From the NCBI GenBank assembly GCA_945861965.1, contig CAMAWM010000015.1, positions 1 to 48,517 of the forward strand: DNA of 48,517 nucleotides, in the 5' to 3' direction. Below the pieces are notes generated by a model. It was not told where the DNA came from. It saw nothing but the letters and a program-made list of their open reading frames with translations, and did no database searches. The position numbers were made by a program, and so were the translations under genes. This stretch comes from Chitinophaga pinensis (lineage in GTDB: Bacteria; Bacteroidota; Bacteroidia; UKL13-3). Below are positions 7,019-16,086 of the stretch, piece after piece (positions within the stretch are counted from its first letter, which is position 1; the number at the start of each line of letters is the position of its first letter).

Positions 7019-9853
7019 TTAGTTTGGCATTGGTTTAAACACCCTGAGATTGTAAGTAAAAGTTAACATAAAATACTGCGTAAGCACCAAACTTTTTATG
7101 TCTTCAATATAGGTATCGCTAACATTTCTGCTAATGCTGTTGTTTTGTTTCAGCACATCAAATACACTTAGTTTTATTTCTGCCGAATTGTTAGCTAAAA
7201 ATTTTGTGCCAATTGCCGCTGACCACAATGTAAAATTTTGATTGTATCCACCACTTAAACCCGAATAAAGAATATTTCTAAGATCTGAATTGATAAAAAT
7301 ATTTTTATAAAAAACCCAGTTGAGGCGGATGTTTGAGTTTTGAGAATAAAAATTGCTGTTCAATTGTTTTTGAATTGTATTTTCTACAAATGTATAAGTT
7401 GGTGTAAACGCCAATGTAAAATCAATTTTTTCGCTGATGTTGCTTGAAAGTACAAACCCAGAAAGTACAGCAGTTGAGTTACTAAAGTTAGTTTGTAAAT
7501 TAATTAAACTCGGCAGCCGATTGTAAGTTACTCCTAAATTCATATTCAGGTTGCATTTTATTTTTTTAATCGGAAAACCATAAGTTAAAAAACTATTTAT
7601 CCCCCAATTTCCATCTAAGTTTATTGGTTTTGAAATTTGAGCACCTCGCCTAAGTGGAATTCCATCTACAAAAACACTGTCTCCTGTTCCAATAGTTGTT
7701 GAGTTGCCAATATAATCGCGTGTAAAATTTGCAGACACAAATGCAAACAACATTTTTGCAGTTTCGCTTTGTGTTTTATTAAAGCGCAAACTAACGGAAT
7801 GCGAATACGATTGACTTAAATTTGGATTGCCGACATTAAGCGATAATGGATTTGAATTATCAATTACGTTTTGCATTTGCGAAACTGAAGGCGCATTGGT
7901 TGAAGTTCGGTAATTAAATCGCAATCCCGCTGAATTTCCTTTGCGGTATTGATATTGAATTGAAGGTAAAATATTTTCGAAATTGCGCTTAACAACATCT
8001 GGTTTTGGATATATCAAAGTAGCATTTAAATCTGCTTTTTGAACATTTAAATCTGCCGAAAAATTATGTGCATCCTTTACCCAACGATATGAAACTCCAG
8101 CACGATTTGTAAGATACTGATTCTGAAATTCGTTGCTAAGTCTATTATCTAACTGCGTAAATTCTTTGGTTATGGTATCAAACTTATAGGTATATTTCTG
8201 AGTAGTATTTTCATTGTTTGAAATATTATAGCTGAATTGCAACTGGCTGAATTTTCCTATTTGTTCAGTAAAATTTACCTGCGATGAAATGTTTTTCCCA
8301 GTGGTTTCGTTGTCGCTAATTTGTACAATTGGAATTGAAAAAGTGAATGTATCTTTATAAAAAGTATTTGCGGTTTCTTGGTTTGAATTCCCCTCTCGAT
8401 AACTGAATGCAGTTCCTAAATTTACCGAAAAAGTTCGTCCCGGTTTAACAAAACGATGACGAAAAAGCAATTCGTTATTGAAATTATATCCATTGTTATC
8501 GTTCCTTTTATTATTAAACAAATCATTCAATTTATTGCTTTCTGATAAAAAAGTTACGCCTTCGTTTTGGTTTAAACTGTGGTTGTTTTGGTAACTTATT
8601 TTTGGCAACATCACAATTGAATTCATCGTATCAATGTTCCATTCAATTCGCGCATTCAATCGGTGATTGTAATTGTAATTTTTAGTGCTGCTTGTGTCGT
8701 TGTAATACTGCAAACTATCGTTGCTTAAAAAATATTTTCTATCTGTTAATTGCTCATTCTTATTATCGGTAGCATTAAAAAAATAACTGCCCGAATAATT
8801 TAATTTACTTCCCAATTTATCAGAAAAATTAATTCCCGCTGAATTGGTAGTACTTATTCCGTTTTGCTGTCCAACTAAAAAATTTCCCATTCCTCCCATA
8901 TCTCCACCACCTCTAAACATCGCTCCCGAATTAATTCCCATACTTCCCATCATTCCTCCCATTTGTCTCATATTGCCACCGCCTCCGCCCATCACACCAA
9001 ATAAATCTTGCATGGCAAAATTCTGTTGGTTAATATTATTTGACATACCTAACAATGTAAACATTCTTTCACCTTTAAAGCGATTAAATGTTAATCCTGT
9101 TTGATAGCGATTATCGTTTCCAGCACCGGCATATAATTTTCCGAAAGTCCCGTTTTTGCGATTCTGTTTAGTAACAATATTCATTGTTTTTGAAGTATTG
9201 CCATCATTGAAACCCGTAAATCTCGATTGTTCACTCAGTTGGTCAAACACCTGTACTTTATCAATTATCTCAGCCGGTAAATTTTTTAAAGCTGCCGTTG
9301 GATCGTCACCCATAAATGGTTTTCCATCAACCAAAACTTTTTGAACTTGTTCGCCCTGAGCTTTTACTATTCCATTATTTTCAATTGTAATTCCTGGCAT
9401 TTTGCTCACCAAATCTTCGGCATTGGCGTCTTTGTTTACCTTGTATTGGCTTGCACTCATTTCGCTTGTATCGCCTCGCTGAACTGCTGCAGGAGCTTTA
9501 TCTTTTATCACCAGCGTTTTTAAAATAAGGTCTTCTTTCAATTCCACTTTATAAAATGGAAATCCCTTTTCGGTATTTATTTGTTCCGAATAATTTTCGT
9601 AACCTACATACGATACTTTTAAAACATATTTTGTTCCTTTAAAATCTGAAAATCTGAAAAATCCTCTATCGTTCGTAATTTGATTTAAAACCTCCGTTGT
9701 GTCATCCATATTTTTTATTGAAACATGGGCTCCAATTAATGCTTGGTTATTGGATTTTTCGCTAACCATTCCAGCTATTTTTTTGCCCTGTGGCTGAGCA
9801 ATTGCACTAATCGAAAGGAATATAATTAAAGGGATGGTGTAAACTTTTTTCAT
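7019..9853 (-). CDS. Outer-membrane beta-barrel protein, TonB-receptor-like, with CarboxypepD-regulatory domain
   Basis: A 944-residue protein with a signal peptide ending near AIAQ (residue 20). It has a carboxypeptidase-regulatory-like beta-sandwich (about 25-110), then a plug-like region (about 130-235, with VQKVLVDGKPFMGDD and DKVQVFDQ), then a long barrel of alternating aromatic and polar strands. It resembles the Bacteroidota outer_membrane_beta-barrel (OMP_b-brl_3) family rather than a classical SusC, and no SusD partner is nearby. Residues about 287-324 are extremely rich in glycine and methionine and probably form an extracellular or plug loop. A weak -7-like box (CAAAATAA on the plus strand near 9864-9871) precedes the start. 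The substrate is unknown. Confidence 0.85.
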   Translation of the reverse strand: MKKVYTIPLIIFLSISAIAQPQGKKIAGMVSEKSNNQALIGAHVSIKNMDDTTEVLNQITNDRGFFRFSDFKGTKYVLKVSYVGYENYSEQINTEKGFPFYKVELKEDLILKTLVIKDKAPAAVQRGDTSEMSASQYKVNKDANAEDLVSKMPGITIENNGIVKAQGEQVQKVLVDGKPFMGDDPTAALKNLPAEIIDKVQVFDQLSEQSRFTGFNDGNTSKTMNIVTKQNRKNGTFGKLYAGAGNDNRYQTGLTFNRFKGERMFTLLGMSNNINQQNFAMQDLFGVMGGGGGNMRQMGGMMGSMGINSGAMFRGGGDMGGMGNFLVGQQNGISTTNSAGINFSDKLGSKLNYSGSYFFNATDNKNEQLTDRKYFLSNDSLQYYNDTSSTKNYNYNHRLNARIEWNIDTMNSIVMLPKISYQNNHSLNQNEGVTFLSESNKLNDLFNNKRNDNNGYNFNNELLFRHRFVKPGRTFSVNLGTAFSYREGNSNQETANTFYKDTFTFSIPIVQISDNETTGKNISSQVNFTEQIGKFSQLQFSYNISNNENTTQKYTYKFDTITKEFTQLDNRLSNEFQNQYLTNRAGVSYRWVKDAHNFSADLNVQKADLNATLIYPKPDVVKRNFENILPSIQYQYRKGNSAGLRFNYRTSTNAPSVSQMQNVIDNSNPLSLNVGNPNLSQSYSHSVSLRFNKTQSETAKMLFAFVSANFTRDYIGNSTTIGTGDSVFVDGIPLRRGAQISKPINLDGNWGINSFLTYGFPIKKIKCNLNMNLGVTYNRLPSLINLQTNFSNSTAVLSGFVLSSNISEKIDFTLAFTPTYTFVENTIQKQLNSNFYSQNSNIRLNWVFYKNIFINSDLRNILYSGLSGGYNQNFTLWSAAIGTKFLANNSAEIKLSVFDVLKQNNSISRNVSDTYIEDIKSLVLTQYFMLTFTYNLRVFKPMPN
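8882..8995 (-). repeat. Gly/Met-rich low-complexity segment inside the barrel protein
   Basis: Residues about 287-324 of the barrel protein contain repeated GGM, GMG and MGG tripeptides, with glycine and methionine making up most positions. The DNA is locally rich in CCC/CAT triplets on the plus strand, unlike the AT-rich surroundings. The codons vary, so the segment is not a simple DNA microsatellite. Confidence 0.75.
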
Positions 9854-9949
9854 AAAAATTAGGGCAAAATAAGCTTTTGAGATGAGAACGAATTGTTTTG
9901 GTTTAAAATCACTTTTAAAAAATAGTTAAGTAGCTTAAAACAGAATTAT

Positions 9950-9957
9950 TATTTTCG
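9950..9957 (+). promoter_or_regulatory. Candidate -7 box for aspS
   Basis: TATTTTCG fits TAnnTTTG with C replacing one T. The same TAnnTTCG variant precedes the PspC gene and typA in this window, so it may be an accepted form in this genome. It is 65 bases before the aspS ATG. No TTTG element was found at the expected distance. Confidence 0.35.
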
Positions 9958-10022
9958 TGCACTTTAATAAAGTTGATAGGATAATTAAATTGATCATCAA
10001 ATCAACCCAACAACTATTGTTT

Positions 10023-11765
10023 ATGTTACGAACACACACTTGCGGAGAATTAAGAATTAATGATGTAAAAAATGTAGTAACCCTTTGTGGCTGGTTACAA
10101 AAAAGCCGTGATTTGGGTGGAATGACATTTATTGATTTGCGAGATAGATATGGAATTACGCAACTAGTTTTTAATATGGAAAGCTCGGCTGAATTGTGTG
10201 AAAAAGCACGCAAATTAGGAAGAGAGTTTGTATTAAAAGTTTCTGGAATTGTTTCTGAAAGAAGCAATAAAAATAAAAATTTAGCGACTGGCGAAATTGA
10301 AATTATTGTTAATGAATTAACAGTTTTAAATTCATCCGAAACTCCTCCATTTACAATTGAAGACAATAGCGATGGTGGCGATGATTTGCGAGCAAAATTT
10401 CGTTATTTAGATATTCGCAGAAATCCAGTAAAAAATAATTTATTGTTAAGAGCTCGAATGGCTACTGAAACGAGAAATTTTTTAAGCAATCAAAAATTTA
10501 TTGAAGTTGAAACTCCCGTTTTAATAAAATCTACTCCCGAAGGTGCGCGAGATTTTGTGGTTCCATCGCGTATGAATCAAGGACAATTTTATGCTTTGCC
10601 TCAATCGCCTCAAACATTTAAACAACTGCTGATGGTTGCTGGAATGGACCGATATTATCAAATAGTAAAATGTTTCAGAGATGAAGATTTAAGAGCGGAT
10701 AGACAGCCAGAATTTACTCAAATAGATTGCGAGATGAGTTTTGTAGATCAGGAAGATGTGCTGCAATTATTTGAACAAATGGTAAAACATCTTTTTAAAA
10801 CTGTAAAGGGAGTTGATATTGAGCCCTTGCAACGAATTACATTTTCTGAAGCCATAAAACAATATGGCAGCGATAAGCCAGATACTCGATTTGAAATGAA
10901 ATTTGTTGAGTTGACAGAACTTGTAAAAGGAAAAAACTTTCCGGTTTTTGACAATGCAGAAATTGTTGTTGGAATTTGCGCAAAATCTTGTGCCGAATAC
11001 ACACGAAAACAGTTGGATGAATTAACAGAATTTGTAAAAAAACCTCAAATTGGTGCAAGCGGTTTGGTTTATGCAAGAGTTAATTCTGATGGATCAATAA
11101 AATCTTCGGTTGATAAATTTTATACTGCAGACGATTTGCAAGAATGGGTTAATGCTTTTGATGCAAAGCCTGGAGATTTACTTTTAATTTTGGCAGGGCA
11201 AAACGAAGAAACAAAAAAAGCATTGTGCGAATTGCGTTTGGAAATGGGAACACGTTTGGGATTGCGTGATGCAAATAAATTTTCGTGTTTGTGGGTTTTG
11301 GATTTTCCATTGTTAGAGTTTAACGAAGAAGAAAACAGATATTTTGCAATGCATCATCCATTTACTTCGCCAAAACCAGAAGACATTTTATTGTTAGATA
11401 CTAAGCCAAAAGAAGTTCGCGCCAATGCGTATGATATGGTAATAAATGGTGTTGAAGTTGGTGGCGGTTCAATACGAATTTTTAACAAAGAATTGCAAAG
11501 TAAAATGTTTGGTATTTTGGGCTTTACCAAAGAGGAAGCCCAAAACCAGTTTGGATTTTTGATGAATGCATTTGAATATGGCGCACCTCCACATGGCGGA
11601 ATAGCCTTTGGGTTTGATAGACTTTGTTCTTTGTTTGGCGGAGAAAATTCAATTCGAGATTTTATCGCATTCCCAAAAAATAACTCAGGACGAGATGTTA
11701 TGATTGATGCACCAAGTGCGATTGATGGGAAGCAGTTGGGCGAATTGGGGCTTGGGGTGAAATGA
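10023..11765 (+). CDS. aspS: Aspartyl-tRNA synthetase
   Basis: A class IIb aminoacyl-tRNA synthetase that charges tRNA-Asp. It has an N-terminal OB-fold anticodon-binding domain (about 1-105, with [24 protein letters not shown]). The catalytic core carries motif 2 (FRDED, 218-222) and motif 3 (GFDR, 530-533), with the bacterial GAD-type insertion between them. The length of 580 residues is normal for the bacterial form. The ATG at 10023 is preferred over the GTG at 9957, because the OB-fold begins at once ([11 protein letters not shown]) and the extension has no homologous look. Whether it is discriminating or also charges Asn cannot be decided without the rest of the genome. Confidence 0.96.
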   Translation: MLRTHTCGELRINDVKNVVTLCGWLQKSRDLGGMTFIDLRDRYGITQLVFNMESSAELCEKARKLGREFVLKVSGIVSERSNKNKNLATGEIEIIVNELTVLNSSETPPFTIEDNSDGGDDLRAKFRYLDIRRNPVKNNLLLRARMATETRNFLSNQKFIEVETPVLIKSTPEGARDFVVPSRMNQGQFYALPQSPQTFKQLLMVAGMDRYYQIVKCFRDEDLRADRQPEFTQIDCEMSFVDQEDVLQLFEQMVKHLFKTVKGVDIEPLQRITFSEAIKQYGSDKPDTRFEMKFVELTELVKGKNFPVFDNAEIVVGICAKSCAEYTRKQLDELTEFVKKPQIGASGLVYARVNSDGSIKSSVDKFYTADDLQEWVNAFDAKPGDLLLILAGQNEETKKALCELRLEMGTRLGLRDANKFSCLWVLDFPLLEFNEEENRYFAMHHPFTSPKPEDILLLDTKPKEVRANAYDMVINGVEVGGGSIRIFNKELQSKMFGILGFTKEEAQNQFGFLMNAFEYGAPPHGGIAFGFDRLCSLFGGENSIRDFIAFPKNNSGRDVMIDAPSAIDGKQLGELGLGVK

Positions 11766-11829
11766 AATTTTTAGAAAATAAAACATTAGGATATTATGAT
11801 CGTTTAATTTGTAAATAAATTTATTAGTT

Positions 11830-12141
11830 ATGGCTTCAGAAACGTTTATTGTTGACCGTCCAACCTTAGAAATGTTATTAGGAGGAAAAACTATTGTTTT
11901 GCATACTTCATATATTCGAACTTTAAAAATTGGAGATTCTATAGGAGTAAGGCTTATAGACTCAAGTGAAACCTATTTTACACGAATAAAAATGATACTA
12001 CATAATAAAATGAGAAAGGATAAAAATATCCTAATTCAAATTGAGGTTAGTTATGCTAAAAAAGGATACAAAGCCCCAAGAGAAAAAAATGAGCAGACTT
12101 ATGTATTTGAACCTTACTTGGAATATTATGTTCTAAAATGA
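11830..12141 (+). CDS. Hypothetical protein, 103 residues
   Basis: Not recognised. The protein is small, without signal peptide or membrane segment, and appears mixed beta: hydrophobic strands such as KTIVLHTSYIRTL and NILIQIEVSYAKKGY are separated by a GDSIGVRLID turn. The strand pattern recalls small PUA/ASCH-like barrels, but no diagnostic motif supports this and it is only a guess. It starts 64 bases after aspS, and the intervening sequence shows no clear terminator, so read-through from aspS is possible. The coding frame is continuous with codon use like its neighbours, so it is probably a real gene. Confidence 0.6.
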   Translation: MASETFIVDRPTLEMLLGGKTIVLHTSYIRTLKIGDSIGVRLIDSSETYFTRIKMILHNKMRKDKNILIQIEVSYAKKGYKAPREKNEQTYVFEPYLEYYVLK

Positions 12142-12191
12142 AAGTATAAATAATAAAGTGGCTTGATAAATATTCAAAAAAAATAAATTTA

Positions 12192-12220
12192 TTTGAGCTA
12201 AAATTTTATTTTTATATTTG
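12192..12220 (+). promoter_or_regulatory. Bacteroidota promoter for the DUF5618-like gene
   Basis: TTTG at 12192-12195 and a perfect TAnnTTTG (TATATTTG) at 12213-12220 are separated by 17 bases. The ATG of the downstream gene is at 12225, only 4 bases after the box. Transcription would start at or within a few bases of the start codon, giving a leaderless or nearly leaderless mRNA. Confidence 0.75.
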
Positions 12221-12224
12221 CATT

Positions 12225-12614
12225 ATGAAGAAGGCGACAAAACTAAATCAGATAGAAGAGGCTGAAAGGTACCTTGCAAATGCCGTAGAGATTTTAAAAA
12301 CTAAAGGTGGCAATGGTGTGCCTGGTTATTACTCTGATGCCAAATATGTAAAAATGGCTTGCAATACCGCCTGGAACGGAATATTGGTTGCGCTTGATGA
12401 AAAAGTTCCTGCACACTCAAAAGTGAAACGTAAATCGGTTGATACCTACAAACAATACCTCACCACTAAAAACAAGAAAGTGCTAAATGATTTTGTAAGT
12501 AGCTACAACTATCTGCATCTTTTAGGTGGATATGATGGAGACCTGAACAAAAAAACAGCCCAAACAGGATTGGAACTTGCGCAAAATATTATTGATTGGT
12601 GTAGAAAAAATTAG
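12225..12614 (+). CDS. DUF5618-like small helical protein
   Basis: A 129-residue, lysine-rich, mainly helical protein. It resembles the Bacteroidota family known as DUF5618. Recognisable parts are the N-terminal helix IEEAERYLANAVEIL, the segment YYSDAKYVKMACNTAWNGILVAL, and the C-terminal LELAQNIIDWC. The helical-bundle look with conserved tyrosine and basic residues recalls HEPN-type folds, but no RxxxxH RNase motif is seen, so nuclease activity should not be assumed. The family assignment is from memory and no function is known. A strong promoter sits directly upstream, so it is transcribed alone. It converges on the secreted protein at 12656. Confidence 0.7.
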   Translation: MKKATKLNQIEEAERYLANAVEILKTKGGNGVPGYYSDAKYVKMACNTAWNGILVALDEKVPAHSKVKRKSVDTYKQYLTTKNKKVLNDFVSSYNYLHLLGGYDGDLNKKTAQTGLELAQNIIDWCRKN

Positions 12615-12621
12615 TTCACAG

Positions 12622-12653
12622 TGTGTCACAATGAGTTTGCCGAAGTGTCGAAG
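12622..12653. repeat. Degenerate REP-like intergenic element
   Basis: On the minus strand this reads CTTCGACACTTCGGCAAACT followed by CATTGTGACACA. That is close to the dispersed Bacteroidota-type intergenic element remembered as CTTCGACAAGCTCAGTGTGACA, with several substitutions. It sits exactly between two convergent stop codons, a common location for such repeats. Only one copy is visible in the window, so the assignment rests on recall of the element family. Confidence 0.4.
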
Positions 12654-12655
12654 CT

Positions 12656-13171
12656 TTACCTCGAAACTCCAGGTGGCAATGGACCCGAATAGTGAATACA
12701 AGGCTTTGCCCAAGAGCAATATTCATGGTAAATAATTTGAATGTCTGCAACTTCTTTATTTAAAACATTCAAACTGAAATCGCATTTTTGAAATTGTTCA
12801 GTCAAACATTTTACATCGTGTTTCATAACTTGGTTGTCCTTCGGAATGGTCAAAGGTTTTGTTTTGTTTTCATCAACTATGCAATAATTTCCCTTGGGTA
12901 AATTGATGCTGAATCCTCCAACACTATCTGTTACAAGTTTTGCAATTACTTTTGATTTTCCACTATTTGAATTTCCTTTTTTTATATAAATAGTTTTGCC
13001 AATTATTGGTCGTGGTCTAGCCAATTCTACCAAAACTTCTGGCATTGGTTCTGCTCCTCCACAGTATGTGTAGGTTTGAAAAATGACTCCATTTACTTTA
13101 AATTTTTTTTGAGCAAACAAATAGTTTGCACAAACTAAAAGCACAATAAAAAGCAGCGATTGTTTTTTCAT
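12656..13171 (-). CDS. Secreted hypothetical protein with carboxypeptidase-regulatory-like look
   Basis: A 171-residue protein with a clear signal peptide (residues 1-20, ending in LFAQ). The mature part has a strand-rich core with YCGGAEPMPEVL, a KTIYIKKG strand, and a segment LVTDSVGGFSINLPKGNYCI. This resembles the regulatory beta-sandwich fold found in many exported Bacteroidota proteins. Several cysteines (YCGG, YCI, CLTEQ, KCDF, YCSW, PCIH) suggest disulfides. Its ATG overlaps the TGA of the aminopeptidase P gene in an ATGA arrangement at 13168-13171, so it is translationally coupled to that gene. The function is unknown. Confidence 0.75.
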   Translation of the reverse strand: MKKQSLLFIVLLVCANYLFAQKKFKVNGVIFQTYTYCGGAEPMPEVLVELARPRPIIGKTIYIKKGNSNSGKSKVIAKLVTDSVGGFSINLPKGNYCIVDENKTKPLTIPKDNQVMKHDVKCLTEQFQKCDFSLNVLNKEVADIQIIYHEYCSWAKPCIHYSGPLPPGVSR

Positions 13172-14457
13172 TTTTGCATTAAATCTTCGATGTGTTCAAC
13201 TTCAATCGGAATATGTTCCATCAAATCTATACAAGCAGTTTCGGTTATAAGTATTTCGTTTTCCAATCTAATTCCAATTCCTTCTTCATTAATATATATT
13301 CCAGGTTCGCAACTAAAAGTCATACCAGCTTTAATAGGTTCATATCGCATGCCCACATCGTGCACATCAATTCCTAAAAAATGCGATGTTCCATGCATAA
13401 AATATTTTTTATATGCAGGCCAATCTGCATTTTGATTTTTGATATCGTTTGTGTTTATCAATCCTAAATCTATTAATTCCTTTTCCATTATCAATCCAAC
13501 TTGTTTCTGGTATTCCATCAACATAACTCCTGGTTTTAATAATTTTTTCGCTTCGCGCATTACATTTAAAACGGCATTGTAAACTTGTTTTTGCCTAGCC
13601 GAAAATTTTCCGTTTATCGGAATAGTTCGTGTCATATCACTTGCATAATTTGCATAATCTGCTCCGGTGTCTAACAGCAACAAATCTCCTTCTTTGCATT
13701 GACAATTATTATCAACATAATGCAAAATACAAGCATTTTTTCCGCTAGCTACAATAGGCCCAAATGAATGCCCGTTGGCTTTATTTTTTAAAAATTCATG
13801 TATTACTTCCGCTTCAATTTCGTTTTCCCAAGCTCCTGGTTTTACAAACTTTAATACGCGATTAAACATTTTTTCGCTGATTGAAATTGCTGCTTTCATC
13901 AACTCCAATTCATGTACTGATTTTATTGAACGAAGTCTATGCAAAATGGGTGCAGCGCGTTCAAAATTATGCAATGGATATTTGTTTCGCATTTCGTTTG
14001 CAAAGCGTAAATCTTTGTAATGCGAGCTTACTACACTGCGATCGTTTTCGTTTAATGTTAAATAAATATTTTGGGCGTAATTAATCATTGGGCGCATTTT
14101 TACCTCAAACTCATCAGTCCAATACACATTTTTAATTCCGCTTATTTCAGTAGCATGTTTTTGATTTACTTTATATCCGTTCCAAGTAATCATTTTTTCA
14201 TCGGTTCGTTTAACAAACAAACACTCACGAAATTCTTCAATAACACAATCAGGAAATAAAACTAAAATTGTTTCCTCCTGATCAATTCCGCTTAAATAAA
14301 ACAAATCGCTATTTTGCTTAAACGAATGCAACGCATCGCCATTCCAAGGATGTTCGTCATTGCTATTAAAAATTGCAATGCTATTGGCTTTTAATTGTTT
14401 CTTAAATCGTTCTCGATTTTGAATAAATAATTCGCTATTTATTTGATTGTATTTCAT
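13168..14457 (-). CDS. pepP: Aminopeptidase P family (M24B) Xaa-Pro aminopeptidase
   Basis: A di-metal hydrolase that removes N-terminal residues preceding proline. It has an N-terminal creatinase-like domain (about 1-165) and then a pita-bread catalytic domain. The five M24 metal ligands appear in order: Asp in LLLDTGADY, Asp in ASDMTRT, His in HGTSHFLGIDVHDVG, Glu in SCEPGIYI, and Glu in IRLENEILIT. The length of 429 residues fits bacterial PepP. No signal peptide is seen, so it is cytosolic. A weak TAATATTG box (14465-14472 on the minus strand) lies just before the ATG. The downstream gene overlaps by 4 bases. Confidence 0.93.
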   Translation of the reverse strand: MKYNQINSELFIQNRERFKKQLKANSIAIFNSNDEHPWNGDALHSFKQNSDLFYLSGIDQEETILVLFPDCVIEEFRECLFVKRTDEKMITWNGYKVNQKHATEISGIKNVYWTDEFEVKMRPMINYAQNIYLTLNENDRSVVSSHYKDLRFANEMRNKYPLHNFERAAPILHRLRSIKSVHELELMKAAISISEKMFNRVLKFVKPGAWENEIEAEVIHEFLKNKANGHSFGPIVASGKNACILHYVDNNCQCKEGDLLLLDTGADYANYASDMTRTIPINGKFSARQKQVYNAVLNVMREAKKLLKPGVMLMEYQKQVGLIMEKELIDLGLINTNDIKNQNADWPAYKKYFMHGTSHFLGIDVHDVGMRYEPIKAGMTFSCEPGIYINEEGIGIRLENEILITETACIDLMEHIPIEVEHIEDLMQK

Positions 14458-14522
14458 AAGACTTCAATATTAGTTGATTTTTTTAATATAAATAAAAACA
14501 CAAACCCTGTTACTTGAAAACA

Positions 14523-14553
14523 AAAAACCCTACTCAAAATGAGTAGGGTTTTT
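14523..14553 (-). terminator. Terminator downstream of gldJ
   Basis: A perfect 13 bp inverted repeat (14523-14535 with 14541-14553, core CCCTACTC/GAGTAGGG) has a 5-base loop. On the minus strand the stem is followed by a T-rich tract (TTTTTTGTTTTC), as expected at the end of the gldJ transcript. It lies 22 bases after the gldJ stop and separates gldJ from pepP. Confidence 0.9.
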
Positions 14554-14574
14554 AAAAATAGAAAATTATATAAA

Positions 14575-16020
14575 TTATTTTCTTCCTTTTTTAGTTTGTT
14601 CGCCTACTCTATCCATCACACAACGGAAACCAATCATTGATGTAGATTGTTCTTGATCTAAATATCTGCGAGTTCCTGGAGTTAACCAATATGCTCTATC
14701 CCACCAGCTACCGCCTTTGTAAACACGTGCAGCATTGTCAACTAATGAAGTTACACTATACTCATAACGTTGGTCAATATCTTCGTACTGAAGTTCGTCT
14801 TTGTATCCAATATTATTTGCTTTTTTATAGTTACGTCTTTTAATGTTATCTTCTTCTGTTACATCGCGATAAACAATTCTTCCCAATGAATCTTTTGATA
14901 ATGCACCATCTCCGTCTTTTCCTTGAGTTTGGTAGTTGTTTCCTCTAAATGCGTTTAAATCGTTAAAATCTTCAAGCGATAGTGGACGATAAATATCCAT
15001 TACCCATTCGCTCACATTTCCTGCCATGTGGTATAATCCCAAATCGTTTGGCAAATAATTATCGTCTTTTACTCTGCAAGTGTAAAGCGAAGCATCGTTT
15101 AGATTTCCAGAAATTCCTGCTTGGTCACCACGTCCTCTGGTATAGTTTGCATACATACGACCACGCGTTTTTTCGTTGTCGCTTCTACGTAATGTTAAAC
15201 CATTCCAAGGATAAATTCTTCTTACATCAATATTTTCGTTAAATGATGCAGTAGTTAATCCCATTGCAGCATATTCCCATTCTACTTCTGTTGGTAAGCG
15301 GTAATTTGGCAATAAAATTCCATCTTCCATTCTTACGTCACGCTTTTTTGATCCTGGTGCATAATCACGCAATTGTTTTTTAATATCAATAGGTGTCATT
15401 CCAAGTAAGTAAGCTTCGGTATTAAATATTTGTTCGGAACCTTGTTTTACTAACTGACTATTTTTCATCAATCCTTCACGAATCATGATCATTTCATTTA
15501 CACGGTCAGTTCTCCACTTACAATACTCAGTAGCTTGCAACCAGCTTATTCCTACTACAGGGTAATCTCTGTATGCAGGATGACGAAGATAATACAATAC
15601 ATAAGGTTCGTTATACGATAGTTTGTTTCTCCAAACCAAAGTGTCTGGCATTGCATTGGTTACAATTATTGGGTTTTCACCACCAAAACTGCGGTTAAGC
15701 CAATATAAATATTCTAGATAATCAAAGTTTCTAACTTCGGTTTCGTCCATGTAAAAACTTGAAACAGAAACGCGTCTTTTCAAATTATTTCTATCGTAAG
15801 TTAAATCTTGCTCGGTGTTTCCCATTACATAGGTTCCACCTTCAACAAACAATAACCCTGGACCGGTTTCTTGCTCTTTGAATTTGTGTTTTTCAAATCC
15901 GCCCCATTTGGTGTTATTGTATTGCCATCCGGTTGAGGTAGATTTATTGCCAGTGCATGCGGTTAGTATAACCAATCCTGCGGCTAAGCTTAGTAAAATA
16001 AATCGTGATACTATTTTCAT
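14575..16020 (-). CDS. gldJ: Gliding motility / T9SS lipoprotein GldJ
   Basis: A GldJ-type lipoprotein associated with the T9SS and gliding machinery, expected in the outer membrane facing the periplasm. The signal ends in the lipobox LTAC with Cys22. The mature part begins with TGWQYNNTKWGGFEKHKF and then an interrupted formylglycine-generating (SUMF1) domain: GLLFVEGGTYVMGN, FYMDETEV, YRLPTEVEWEYAAMG, LYHMAGNVSEWVMD and GFRCVMD. Long inserts between these blocks fit GldJ rather than GldK, and the catalytic cysteines of true formylglycine enzymes are not evident. A TATATTTG box (minus strand, 16049-16056) precedes the start and a terminator follows. Adjacent PorP/SprF and porU genes support the call. 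Confidence 0.9.
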   Translation of the reverse strand: MKIVSRFILLSLAAGLVILTACTGNKSTSTGWQYNNTKWGGFEKHKFKEQETGPGLLFVEGGTYVMGNTEQDLTYDRNNLKRRVSVSSFYMDETEVRNFDYLEYLYWLNRSFGGENPIIVTNAMPDTLVWRNKLSYNEPYVLYYLRHPAYRDYPVVGISWLQATEYCKWRTDRVNEMIMIREGLMKNSQLVKQGSEQIFNTEAYLLGMTPIDIKKQLRDYAPGSKKRDVRMEDGILLPNYRLPTEVEWEYAAMGLTTASFNENIDVRRIYPWNGLTLRRSDNEKTRGRMYANYTRGRGDQAGISGNLNDASLYTCRVKDDNYLPNDLGLYHMAGNVSEWVMDIYRPLSLEDFNDLNAFRGNNYQTQGKDGDGALSKDSLGRIVYRDVTEEDNIKRRNYKKANNIGYKDELQYEDIDQRYEYSVTSLVDNAARVYKGGSWWDRAYWLTPGTRRYLDQEQSTSMIGFRCVMDRVGEQTKKGRK

Positions 16021-16048
16021 TGTATTACAGAATAATGTTAAAAGTTTC

Positions 16049-16056
16049 CAAATATA
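16049..16056 (-). promoter_or_regulatory. -7 box for gldJ
   Basis: The plus strand reads CAAATATA, so the minus strand has TATATTTG, a perfect TAnnTTTG. It lies 28 bases before the gldJ ATG, between gldJ and the PorP gene upstream. No TTTG partner is visible. gldJ may have its own promoter as well as read-through. Confidence 0.5.
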
Positions 16057-16086
16057 ACGGAAAAAAAATCTGAATGTTATTTTTTT

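Noticed and set aside
8844-9104. A proline-rich plus-strand open frame opposite the barrel gene
   Set aside because: It is the antisense reading of the Gly/Met-rich coding stretch of the barrel protein and has no independent start signal.
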